In this document: piece by piece, positions 7,416 to 14,747 of the stretch
Layout: each line of letters starts with the position of its first letter
How positions within the stretch are numbered: the first letter of the stretch is position 1
Source: JBOHUX01 sp050734915
GTDB lineage: Bacteria > Chloroflexota > Dormibacteria > Dormibacterales > Dormibacteraceae
Length of the DNA stretch: 24,910 nucleotides
NCBI GenBank assembly: GCA_050734915.1
Contig: JBOHUX010000011.1
Location: 1 to 24,910 of the forward strand
Reading direction: 5' to 3'
Notes under the pieces: generated by a model
Told to the model about the DNA's origin: nothing
Databases searched by the model: none
Seen by the model: the letters and a program-made list of their open reading frames with translations, nothing else
Program-made: the position numbers and the translations under genes

Positions 7416-7447
7416 TGTCCCGGCGAGATCGGGACAGGCGACCCATG
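7416..7447 (+). promoter_or_regulatory. Palindromic box, copy 4 (upstream of the Wzz operon)
   Basis: TGTCCCG (7416-7422), 7 bases, CGGGACA (7430-7436), then GGC-GACCC (7440-7444) and ATG. The outer halves form a perfect 7-bp inverted repeat with a 7-base gap. The inner CGGGAC-N4-GNCCCAT matches the other copies. It ends 101 bases before the TTG start of the Wzz-like gene, compared with 97 for the first CpsD-like gene. There is no T-run, so it is not a terminator. Confidence 0.5.
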
Positions 7448-7532
7448 CGACGTTCTAGGCGAGCCCATGGCGCTTGCCTTCCCCGCGTTCGAAACTCGTG
7501 CTGGCACTTCGAGCGCCCAGTCCCGGCAGTCC

Positions 7533-7539
7533 AAGGGAG
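7533..7539 (+). promoter_or_regulatory. Ribosome binding site that selects the Wzz start
   Basis: AAGGGAG ends 6 bases before TTG 7546-7548. The only farther in-frame candidate, TTG 7474, lacks a comparable site and would add 24 residues before the first membrane segment. This supports TTG 7546 as the start. Confidence 0.55.
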
Positions 7540-7545
7540 TTTTCA

Positions 7546-8520
7546 TTGAACCGCTATTTCGAGACGCTGTTCCGGTACCGGGGCAGGTTTGCCTTCGTGT
7601 TCGTCGTCCTGCCCCTGGTGCTCGGCGCCGGCACCATCGTCGCGTTCCGGAACTATGGCGCATCGGCGAACCTCTGGGTGGACGCCCCGACCTTCTACGG
7701 ATCGTCGGCGACCCCGGCCGATTGGAACCAGTACGCGACCCCGGCCCAGAACGAGAAGGACAGCCTGGACCAGATGCTGGCCACCCAGGCCTTCGTCGAC
7801 ACGGTCGGCCAGCAGCTTCAGAAGAGCGGAGCCGTCACCAGCCAGAAGGAGCTCCAGCCGATCCTGGCCAGCCTGCCCACCGCGCTCAAGACGACGGCAA
7901 CCGGCTCCCACCTCCTCTCGCTCTCCTTCTCGTGCAGCGAGAAGAACGTCTGCCCGGCGGTTCTGACGGCGACGATCGCCGCCTTCCAGAGCCAGTCCGT
8001 GGATCTCCAGCGCAACGCGCAGCAGCTCGGCATCGCGTTCCTGCAGAGCCAGGTCACCAAGGACCAGACGGTCCTCCGGCAGGCCCACCAGGCGCTCGAC
8101 GCCTATCTCAGCCAGCACCGGGACATTCAGATCACGGCCGGGGCGCAGACGGGAGACCCGCGCGCCAACCAGCTCAATCAGGCGGTCATCGACGCGCAGG
8201 CCCAGCTCACGCAGGTCCAGTCGCAGCTCGCTCAGGAGACCTTCCTGGGGTCGGCCGTCTCCAGCTACTTCCAGAGCAGCACCGCCGTGGTGGACCCCCC
8301 TCACGTCTCGAAGGGGGGCATGCTCGGCGACCGGAGCAGCCTCAAGCGGGCCGCCGTCACCGTCGCCGTCTGCCTGGCCGCGGGCTTCGCCTACCTGCTG
8401 GCCCTGGTCTGGCTGGATGGCACCATCAGGGACCCACGAGAGCTCGAGCGTCAGCTCGGGGTGCCGGTGGTGGCGACCATCCCGCGGCTGCCCGCCCTCG
8501 AGCGGGCGCAGCGGGCTTAG
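7546..8520 (+). CDS. Wzz/CapA-like polysaccharide chain-length protein
   Basis: A 324-residue membrane protein of the Wzz family, which sets the modal chain length of Wzy-made polysaccharides. It opens with the short cytoplasmic lead NRYFETLFRYRGRF and a membrane segment at about 14-35. A large extracytoplasmic part follows, with Gln-rich helical stretches (about 125-235, likely coiled coil). A second membrane segment lies at about 267-286, ending in the family tail DGTIRDPRELERQLGVPVVA and IPRLP. The kinase domain is not fused; a CpsD-like ATPase follows after 13 bases, the split arrangement common in Gram-positive bacteria. The TTG start was chosen for its AAGGGAG site. First gene of a ten-gene operon. 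Confidence 0.85.
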   Translation: MNRYFETLFRYRGRFAFVFVVLPLVLGAGTIVAFRNYGASANLWVDAPTFYGSSATPADWNQYATPAQNEKDSLDQMLATQAFVDTVGQQLQKSGAVTSQKELQPILASLPTALKTTATGSHLLSLSFSCSEKNVCPAVLTATIAAFQSQSVDLQRNAQQLGIAFLQSQVTKDQTVLRQAHQALDAYLSQHRDIQITAGAQTGDPRANQLNQAVIDAQAQLTQVQSQLAQETFLGSAVSSYFQSSTAVVDPPHVSKGGMLGDRSSLKRAAVTVAVCLAAGFAYLLALVWLDGTIRDPRELERQLGVPVVATIPRLPALERAQRA

Positions 8521-8533
8521 GCATCTCCTCGAC

Positions 8534-9259
8534 ATGCAGGTACCTCTCATCGCCCCGCCCCAGCCCGCCTTCGAGCCCATGATCGCGGCCCCGCTGGCCG
8601 ACGCCTCGTCCACGTGGGACGCCACCCGCCCGCTCGACCTTCCCGGCGATCTCGTCGATCAGTGCCGCCAGGGGTACCTCAAGCTGGTCGCGCGGGCCCG
8701 GCTGGGCACCGGCATCGTCGTGGGAGTGACCAGCGCGCTGCGCCGGGAGGGCAGGACCTCGGTGGCTCTCGGGCTGGCGACCGCGATCGCCGGCGACCGG
8801 CAGGAGCCGACCCTGGTCCTGGAGTGCGACTTCGAGCAGCCCAGCCTGGCCAATCTGCTCGGCTGCGAGGCGGCCTCAGGACTGGGCGAGTGGCTGGACG
8901 GCGAGGCGCCGCTGCACTCGATCCGCACGCTGGGCTCGCCGGGGCTCTTCGTCATCCCGGCCGGCAACCGGCGCTCGGATCCCGCCCGGGCGATGATCCA
9001 GATCGACGAGCGCCAGCTCCTGGCCTCGTTGGAGGGCCGTTTCCACAACGTGGTCGTCGACCTCCCACCGGTGCTGGGGGCGGCCCACAGCCAGTTGGGC
9101 ATGAAGCTAGTCCCGCGGATCCTCCTCGTGGCCCGCGAGGGGCTCAGCCGGGTCGCGGAGCTGGAGCAGGCGATCCTGCAGATCGGGCGGGAGCAGGTCG
9201 CCGGCGTGCTGGTGAACGGCGCGGAGTCCAGGACGCCGGGCGCGCGCCGCCGGCGCTAG
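8534..9259 (+). CDS. CpsD-like ATPase with degenerate P-loop (second copy)
   Basis: A 241-residue paralogue of the ATPase at 4218, sharing length, spacing and flanks (VGVTSA..., LVLECDF, HNVVVDLPPVLGAAHS). Walker A' Asp99 and Walker B Asp176 are kept, but the Walker A reads RREGRTS (residues 70-76): relative to HGEGKT, a Gly and the essential Lys have both become Arg. ATP hydrolysis is therefore doubtful, and it may act as a partner or regulator of Wzz. There is no Tyr-rich tail. ATG 8534 lies 13 bases after the Wzz stop; the next gene starts 4 bases after its TAG. Confidence 0.83.
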   Translation: MQVPLIAPPQPAFEPMIAAPLADASSTWDATRPLDLPGDLVDQCRQGYLKLVARARLGTGIVVGVTSALRREGRTSVALGLATAIAGDRQEPTLVLECDFEQPSLANLLGCEAASGLGEWLDGEAPLHSIRTLGSPGLFVIPAGNRRSDPARAMIQIDERQLLASLEGRFHNVVVDLPPVLGAAHSQLGMKLVPRILLVAREGLSRVAELEQAILQIGREQVAGVLVNGAESRTPGARRRR

Positions 9260-9263
9260 CGGC

Positions 9264-9395
9264 GTGCTCTTCTTCGTCCTCATCGGAGCCGTCCTCCTGG
9301 CGGGGCTGGCGGGGGCGCGTCCCGGCCGGACCGCCTACGGGATCATCGCGGTGGCCGCCGTGGTCGCCTCCGCCTGGGAGTACACGCATCCATGA
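9264..9395 (+). CDS. 43-residue two-helix membrane protein
   Basis: GTG 9264 to TGA 9393-9395, overlapping the next gene's ATG as ATGA. The peptide begins LFFVLIGAVLLAGLAG, has a short basic turn (ARPGRTAYG), then a second hydrophobic run (IIAVAAVVASA), and ends WEYTHP: a hairpin of two membrane helices. It fills exactly the gap between the ATPase and the polymerase, uses GC-rich third positions, and keeps the operon's overlap style, all of which argue it is real. No family recognised. It could be a small accessory subunit of the polymerase or Wzz complex (inference). Confidence 0.6.
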   Translation: MLFFVLIGAVLLAGLAGARPGRTAYGIIAVAAVVASAWEYTHP

Positions 9396-10909
9396 TCTCG
9401 GTCGAGGCGCGCGATCCCGGGCACCGACGTCTGGCGCCAACAGCGCGCGAGCTGGTCCTCGGGGAACGCCGGACCGCCGACCGGGCCTTCGCCATCCTTC
9501 TCGGTCTGCTGGCGGCGCTGCTCCTGCTCGGGCTCGCCCAGCCCCGGCTGCAGATGGCGATGGCGGCGCTGCCGGCGCTCCTCGTCCTGCCCTGGATCTG
9601 GCGCAAGCCACTGCGCGGCGTATACCTGCTCATGGCGGGGGCGGTCGTCTTCGAGCAGTTCCCGCTCCACTTCACCGACTCGCTCACCGACCGCATCCCG
9701 ATCTTCCTCAACCTGGACAACTCGGTGGGGCTCTCGGGGTTCTCGGTCTCCCCCTTCGAGATCCTGATGGGAGCCGTGCTCCTGATCTGGCTGGCGAAGG
9801 GTGTCGCCGAGCACGACGTCCCCATCCCGCGCGGAGCGGTGGCCAAGGCCTACCTGATCTGGATCGCGGTGGTGGCGGTGGGCGAGGTGCACGGCCTCTT
9901 CACGGGAGCCAAGCTGACGCAGACGCTGTGGGAGATCCGGCCCCAGATCTACGGCTTCGTCCTCTTCTGGCTGGCCGGCGCCCTGATCAAGGAGCGGGCC
10001 GATCTGGCCAGGCTGGCGGGGATCTTCCTGGTCGGGGTCGCCATCAAGGGTTGCCTGGGAGCTTTCCGCTACCTGGTCACCCTGCACGGGAGCACCGCCG
10101 GCCTGGATTCGATCATGGCGCACGAGGAGTCCTACTTCCTCGGCCTCTTCATCGCGGCCCTGCTCTGCGGGCTGATCTGGTTCCCGCCCCGGCGCCGCCT
10201 CCTCTGGCTGATGCTGGCGGCCACCGTGCCGGTGGGGATCGCGCTGCTCGGCAACCAGCGCCGGGCGGCCGACCTGGCGATGGTGGCCGCGCTGGGGGCG
10301 GTGGTCGTGCTCGGCATCCGCTTCAACCCGGTTCACCGGCACAAGCTCGTCGCCGTCACGGCTCTCATCGCCGTCGTCTATGGAGGCCTCCTGGTGGCGT
10401 TCTGGAACCATGCCTCCGGGCGCACCGCCGCCCTCGTCCGCCCGGTCAAGTCGCTGATCCAGCCGGACTCCCGCGACTACCTGTCGAACCTCTACCGGGT
10501 GGCCGAGAACCACAACATCCTCTTCACGTTCCACTCGAGCCCGGTCTGGGGAATCGGGTTCGGGCATCCGATGTTCATCCTCTACCCGATGGCCGACATC
10601 TCCCAGATCTACCCGCTCTGGAACTACATCCCCCACAACACGGTGCTGTGGGTGGGGATGCGGATGGGCGCGCTCGGGTTCATCGCGCTCTGGGGACTGC
10701 TGGGGCTTGCCATCCTGCAGGCGACGCGGGAGATCGCCTCCCACGAGGACGGCTTCCTCAAGGCGGTGGCGGCCTTCGTGGTGGCGGCCATCCTGGCCGA
10801 GATCGCGGTCGGCTGGGGTGACCTCCAGCTCGACGCATACCGCAACCTGGTCTTCCTCGGGGCCGTGATCGGGGTGGCCAGCGCGCTGCCGAGGCTGCGG
10901 CATGCTTGA
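9392..10909 (+). CDS. Wzy/O-antigen ligase-like polysaccharide polymerase
   Basis: A 505-residue integral membrane protein with roughly 10-12 hydrophobic segments, consistent with the O-antigen ligase/polymerase superfamily, which joins lipid-linked units on the outer face of the membrane. The short cytoplasmic N-terminus (about 35 residues) is followed by closely spaced helices. An Arg-containing loop at NQRRAADLAM (about 287-296) and a large extracytoplasmic loop (about 350-420) with GIGFGHPMF and YIPHNTVLW resemble the catalytic loop of Wzy/WaaL proteins, which carries conserved Arg and His residues. Whether it is polymerase or ligase cannot be told from sequence. The presence of Wzz and Wzx-like genes in the operon favours polymerase. 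It overlaps the next gene by 8 bases. Confidence 0.8.
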   Translation: MISVEARDPGHRRLAPTARELVLGERRTADRAFAILLGLLAALLLLGLAQPRLQMAMAALPALLVLPWIWRKPLRGVYLLMAGAVVFEQFPLHFTDSLTDRIPIFLNLDNSVGLSGFSVSPFEILMGAVLLIWLAKGVAEHDVPIPRGAVAKAYLIWIAVVAVGEVHGLFTGAKLTQTLWEIRPQIYGFVLFWLAGALIKERADLARLAGIFLVGVAIKGCLGAFRYLVTLHGSTAGLDSIMAHEESYFLGLFIAALLCGLIWFPPRRRLLWLMLAATVPVGIALLGNQRRAADLAMVAALGAVVVLGIRFNPVHRHKLVAVTALIAVVYGGLLVAFWNHASGRTAALVRPVKSLIQPDSRDYLSNLYRVAENHNILFTFHSSPVWGIGFGHPMFILYPMADISQIYPLWNYIPHNTVLWVGMRMGALGFIALWGLLGLAILQATREIASHEDGFLKAVAAFVVAAILAEIAVGWGDLQLDAYRNLVFLGAVIGVASALPRLRHA

Positions 10910-12002
10910 GCTGACCTTCGTGCTCGAGCAGACGCTCGGCCACGTCGCCCACGGCCTCAACCTGGAGCGGGTCCTGGCGCAAGCGACCGACGTCGAGGGG
11001 ACGGTCGTCCGGCTGCCCTTCTCCCCCCCTCACGGACCCATGCGCCACACTCCCCTCGCCCGCTGGTCGTGGCGCGCGAGCCTGGCCGCCCGCGGGGCCC
11101 TGCTGGCACGGCTGGAGGAGGGGAGGCTGGATGGCGTCTTCATCCACACCCAGACTGCGGCGCTGCTCTCCCGGTCGGTCATGCGCCGCGTGCCGACGGT
11201 CGTCTCGCTCGACGCGCCCCCGCGTGCCTTCGACATGATGTCCGGCGCGTACCGGCACGGCATCGACGCGGGCCCCCTCGAGCGCGCCAAGACGGTGCTC
11301 CACCGGCACACCTACGGCGCGGCGGCCGCACTGGTCAGCTGGAGCCGCTGGGCGGCCGCCTCCCTGGTCGGCGACTACGGGGTCGCCGCCGAGAAGATCC
11401 ACGTCATCCCGCCCGGCGTGGACACCCGCCGCTTCACCCCGAGACCGAGGCGGGAGGGGGCGGCCCTGCGGGTACTCTTCGTCGGCGGCGACTTCGATCG
11501 GAAGGGGGGCCCAGACCTGCTCGAGGCCCTCCGGCTGATGTCCGGCGGGGTGGAGCTGGACATCGTCACCGCCTCGCCCCTGCACGTGGCCGGGCTTCCC
11601 AGCGTGCGCGTCCACCACGGCGTCCGGCCCCAGACCGCGGCCCTCATCGAGCTCTACCAGGCCGCCGACGTGCTGGCGCTGCCCACCCACGGCGACTGCT
11701 TCGCCCAGGTCATCGCGGAGGGCCTCGCCTGCGGGCTGCCGGTCGTCACCACCCCCATGGGGGCGATCCCGGAGATGGTCCATGACGGCGTCACCGGCCT
11801 CCTCGTTCCGGCTCGGGATCCCGTCCGGCTGGCGGCCGCGCTCGACGCCCTCGCGCGCGACTCCGCCCTCAGGCGCCGGATGGGCGAGGCGGCCGTGCGG
11901 CTGGCGGCCGAGGAGCACGACGCCGACCGGAACAACCGCCGGATCCTCGACCTGGTGGCCACGCTGGCGGCCCGGGGGCGCCGGGAGCGCCGCGCGGCAT
12001 GA
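10902..12002 (+). CDS. Family 4 glycosyltransferase (second copy)
   Basis: A 366-residue GT-B enzyme clearly paralogous to the gene at 5044. Both carry WSRWAAAS, GDYG, PPGVD or APGVD, FVGGDF(D/Q)RKGG, and a D-x7-E variant of the GT4 motif (here DCFAQVIAE) followed by GLACGLPVVTTPMGAIPEMV. It starts with MLELTFVLEQTLGH, the first beta strand and acceptor loop. ATG 10902 lies inside the end of the polymerase gene (8-base overlap), and its TGA overlaps the flippase ATG, so translation is probably coupled. Sugar specificity unknown. Confidence 0.88.
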   Translation: MLELTFVLEQTLGHVAHGLNLERVLAQATDVEGTVVRLPFSPPHGPMRHTPLARWSWRASLAARGALLARLEEGRLDGVFIHTQTAALLSRSVMRRVPTVVSLDAPPRAFDMMSGAYRHGIDAGPLERAKTVLHRHTYGAAAALVSWSRWAAASLVGDYGVAAEKIHVIPPGVDTRRFTPRPRREGAALRVLFVGGDFDRKGGPDLLEALRLMSGGVELDIVTASPLHVAGLPSVRVHHGVRPQTAALIELYQAADVLALPTHGDCFAQVIAEGLACGLPVVTTPMGAIPEMVHDGVTGLLVPARDPVRLAAALDALARDSALRRRMGEAAVRLAAEEHDADRNNRRILDLVATLAARGRRERRAA

Positions 12003-13495
12003 TCGCCGAGACCGCCGCCACGACCCCCGCCGGCGCGGCCGCCGGGAACCAGATCCGCCTCCTGAGGAGCATGCGCGTGCTGGCGGGAAGCCAGCTGGTG
12101 ACCTGGGGCCTGACGCTGGCGTGGACGGTGATCGTGCCCCGCATGATCGGTCCCCGCGGGACCGGGGAGCTGACCACGGCGACGGCGACGACGGGCATTC
12201 TCCTGACGCTCATGGAGCTGGGGCTCGGCGTGCTGCTGGTCAGGGAGATCGCGACCGACCGGAGCCGGGCTCCCTCGCTGATCACCTCCGCCCTCTTCGT
12301 GCAGGCGAGCCTGTACCTGCCCGTGGTGGCGGTGATGGCGGCCTTCATCCACTGGTCGCGCTTCAGCCCCGAGCAGGACCTGATCCTCTGGCTGGGGGTC
12401 GCCGGAATGCTGCCGGCGGTGCTGAAGCTGCCCATGCAGTCCGCCTTCCAGGCCACCGAGAAGATGGGCTACATCGCCCTCAGTGGCATCACCACCAAGC
12501 TGGCGGGGACCGTCGTCGGCATCGGCCTCGTGCTGACGGGGTTCGGGGTCGTCGCGCTGGCGGCTCTCGGCACCGCCGTCGAGTGCCTGACGCTGGGGCT
12601 CAACCTCGGCTGGCTCCGCCGTCACTTCAGGCTGGCTCACATCGATCTCGCCAGTGCCCGCCGAGTGGCGGTGGACAGCCTTCCGCTCTTCGCCAACTAC
12701 ATGATCCACAGCACCTACACGTGGATCGACTCGGTGCTCCTGGCGGTCCTCACGTCGGCGGCGGTGGTGGGCTGGTACGGAGTCTCCAGCCGGATCCTGA
12801 CCACGCTGCTCTTCGTGCCCGTCATCCTCTCCACCGCCCTGCTGCCGCGCCTCTCGGCGAGCTTCCACGGGGACCTGGCAGAGCTCCTCGTCATCGCCCG
12901 CCGCCCGATCGAGCTGGTGCTGAGCCTCAGCATGCCGATCACGGCCGGCGCGGCGCTGGTCGTGGAGCCCGTCATCGCCAGGCTCTACGGATCCGCGTTC
13001 GACGAATCCGCGCCCGTGCTGGCGGTGCTCCTGGCCTCGCTGCCGTTCACGTACTTCAACATCCTCATCTGGCAGATCCTAGTCGCCTGCCATCGCCAGG
13101 CGGTCTGGACCAAGGTCATGGCCGGGATGGTGGTCGTCAACGTGGCGCTCAACCTCGTCCTGATCGGCTACACGCAGCATCGCTTCCAGAACGGCGCCCT
13201 CGGCGCCGCGGCCGCGCTGGTGGTGACCGAGGTCCTGATGTCGATGATCGGCGTCGCCCTGCTGCCGCGACTGCTGGACGCCGGCTCGGCCTGGAGGCTG
13301 GCGCGGGCACTGCTGGCGACCGGGGTGATGGCGGCGGCCGTCTGGGGGGCGCGAAGCCGGGGGCTGCTCATCCAGGTCCCGGTCGGGGTGGCCGTCTTCG
13401 CCCTGCTGGCGATGCTGCTGCGGATCCTCAGCCGGGCCGAGCTGAGCTTCCTGGTCCAGACCACGCTGCGCCGCCGGGAGGCGCCCGCCGCATGA
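11999..13495 (+). CDS. Wzx-like polysaccharide flippase (MOP superfamily)
   Basis: A 498-residue membrane protein with about 12-14 hydrophobic segments. The early part has VIVPRMIGPRGTGELTTA and MELGLGVLLVREIA, the pattern of oligosaccharide flippases (Gly-rich first helices, then the G...REI loop). It would move the lipid-linked repeat unit across the cytoplasmic membrane for polymerisation. It sits among GT4 genes and after the polymerase in a Wzx/Wzy-type operon. Both ends use ATGA overlaps (with 10902 and 13492). An approximately 20-residue hydrophilic lead precedes the first helix. Confidence 0.87.
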   Translation: MIAETAATTPAGAAAGNQIRLLRSMRVLAGSQLVTWGLTLAWTVIVPRMIGPRGTGELTTATATTGILLTLMELGLGVLLVREIATDRSRAPSLITSALFVQASLYLPVVAVMAAFIHWSRFSPEQDLILWLGVAGMLPAVLKLPMQSAFQATEKMGYIALSGITTKLAGTVVGIGLVLTGFGVVALAALGTAVECLTLGLNLGWLRRHFRLAHIDLASARRVAVDSLPLFANYMIHSTYTWIDSVLLAVLTSAAVVGWYGVSSRILTTLLFVPVILSTALLPRLSASFHGDLAELLVIARRPIELVLSLSMPITAGAALVVEPVIARLYGSAFDESAPVLAVLLASLPFTYFNILIWQILVACHRQAVWTKVMAGMVVVNVALNLVLIGYTQHRFQNGALGAAAALVVTEVLMSMIGVALLPRLLDAGSAWRLARALLATGVMAAAVWGARSRGLLIQVPVGVAVFALLAMLLRILSRAELSFLVQTTLRRREAPAA

Positions 13496-14745
13496 GCGGC
13501 TTCGAGCCAGGCGGCCGGCCCCTGAGCATCCTGATCGTGACGCCCTCGCTCCCTTATCCACCGATCTGGGGGTTCGGCATCCGCGTCTACCAGATCATCC
13601 GCGGCCTCTCGAGGCGGAACCGGGTCTGGCTCTGCTGCTACGGCGGCCGCGAGGGCGACGATGCGGCCGTCGCCGCCCTGGGACGCTTCTGCGAAGGGGT
13701 CACCGTGGTCCCCGTCCCGGAGGCCCCCCGGCGGACGCGGCGCCGGCAGCAGGTCGCGACCGCGCTCTCGACCGGGTCCTACCACCGCCGGCGACTGGGC
13801 CATCGCGGGATGCAGCAGGCGATCGACCGGCTCCTGGCCGAACGCGACTTCGATGTGGTCCAGGTGGAGTCGAGCCACATGGCCGGGTTCGACTTCAGCG
13901 CGGCGCCGGTGGTCGTGCTCGACGAGCACAACCTGGAATACGAGCTGCTGCGGCGGGCGTCGGGAATCGAGCGGTCCCCGGTTCGCAGGCTCTACGCGCG
14001 CTTCGAGGCGGCCAAGGTCTTCCGCGAGGAGCGCCGGTCCTGGTCGAGCGTGAGCGGGTGCATCGTCACCTCGGAGCGGGAGCGGGCGATCGTCGAGACC
14101 GTCGCCCCCCGCCTGGCCACGGCGGTGGTGCCCAACGGCGTCGACACCGACTACTTCCGTCCCGCGGACATCGCGGCCGATCCGGACGGTCTCGTGCTGA
14201 CGGGGCTGATGACCTACCGTCCCAACGCGGATGGCGCCGTCCACTTCGCCCGCGACATCCTGCCCATCGTCAGGCGGGCGCGGCCCCAGGCGACCTTCAC
14301 CGCCGTCGGGTGGGGGCTGCCGGCGGGGCTGAAGCCGCTGCTGGACGGCGGGACGCGCTCCACCGGCCGCGTCCCGGACGTGCGCCCCTACCTGTCCGCG
14401 GCCGCGGCCGTGGTGGTCCCGATCAGGATGGGCGGCGGTACCCGGCTCAAGGTGCTCGACGGACTGGCCATGGCCCGACCCATGGTCTCGACCCGCCTCG
14501 GCTGCGAGGGCCTCAACGTCCGCGACCGCGAGCACCTGCTGGTGGCGGACGGCGCCGAGGCCTTCGCCGGCGCCGTCGTGGAGCTCCTGCGGAACCCGGC
14601 CTCCGCGGCCGAGATGGGCCGTCGTGGTCGGGCGCTGGTGGCGGCGCGCTACGACTGGCCAGCCATCATCGAGTCGTTGGAGGGCTTCCACCACCGGGTG
14701 CTGGGGGCCCGCGGTGGAACCGTCCGGACGCGGGTGCCCGCCTGA
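13492..14745 (+). CDS. Family 4 glycosyltransferase (third)
   Basis: A 417-residue GT-B enzyme. The N-terminus ILIVTPSLPYPPIWGFGIRVYQIIRGLSR and later GGGTRLKVLDGLAMARPMVST with CEGL resemble the sugar transferases often found in EPS and PEP-CTERM-associated loci (Stp1-like). It is distinct from the two paralogous GT4 enzymes upstream. The donor-side helix reads P-N-G-V-D before the second domain and RLK-LDGLAMA in place of the canonical E-x7-E. ATG 13492 overlaps the flippase stop as ATGA; the next gene starts two bases after its TGA. No exosortase or PEP-CTERM protein is present here, so only the EPS role is supported. Confidence 0.87.
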   Translation: MSGFEPGGRPLSILIVTPSLPYPPIWGFGIRVYQIIRGLSRRNRVWLCCYGGREGDDAAVAALGRFCEGVTVVPVPEAPRRTRRRQQVATALSTGSYHRRRLGHRGMQQAIDRLLAERDFDVVQVESSHMAGFDFSAAPVVVLDEHNLEYELLRRASGIERSPVRRLYARFEAAKVFREERRSWSSVSGCIVTSERERAIVETVAPRLATAVVPNGVDTDYFRPADIAADPDGLVLTGLMTYRPNADGAVHFARDILPIVRRARPQATFTAVGWGLPAGLKPLLDGGTRSTGRVPDVRPYLSAAAAVVVPIRMGGGTRLKVLDGLAMARPMVSTRLGCEGLNVRDREHLLVADGAEAFAGAVVELLRNPASAAEMGRRGRALVAARYDWPAIIESLEGFHHRVLGARGGTVRTRVPA

Positions 14746-14747
14746 AG

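Noticed and set aside
7416..7436. TGTCCCG-N7-CGGGACA as a transcription terminator of the GT9 region
   Set aside because: No T-run, located between divergent genes, and its half-sites recur in other upstream regions, so a protein-binding site is more likely.
13492..14745. Exosortase/PEP-CTERM system suggested by the Stp1-like GT4
   Set aside because: No exosortase, PEP-CTERM protein or related regulators in the window; this GT type also occurs in ordinary EPS clusters.
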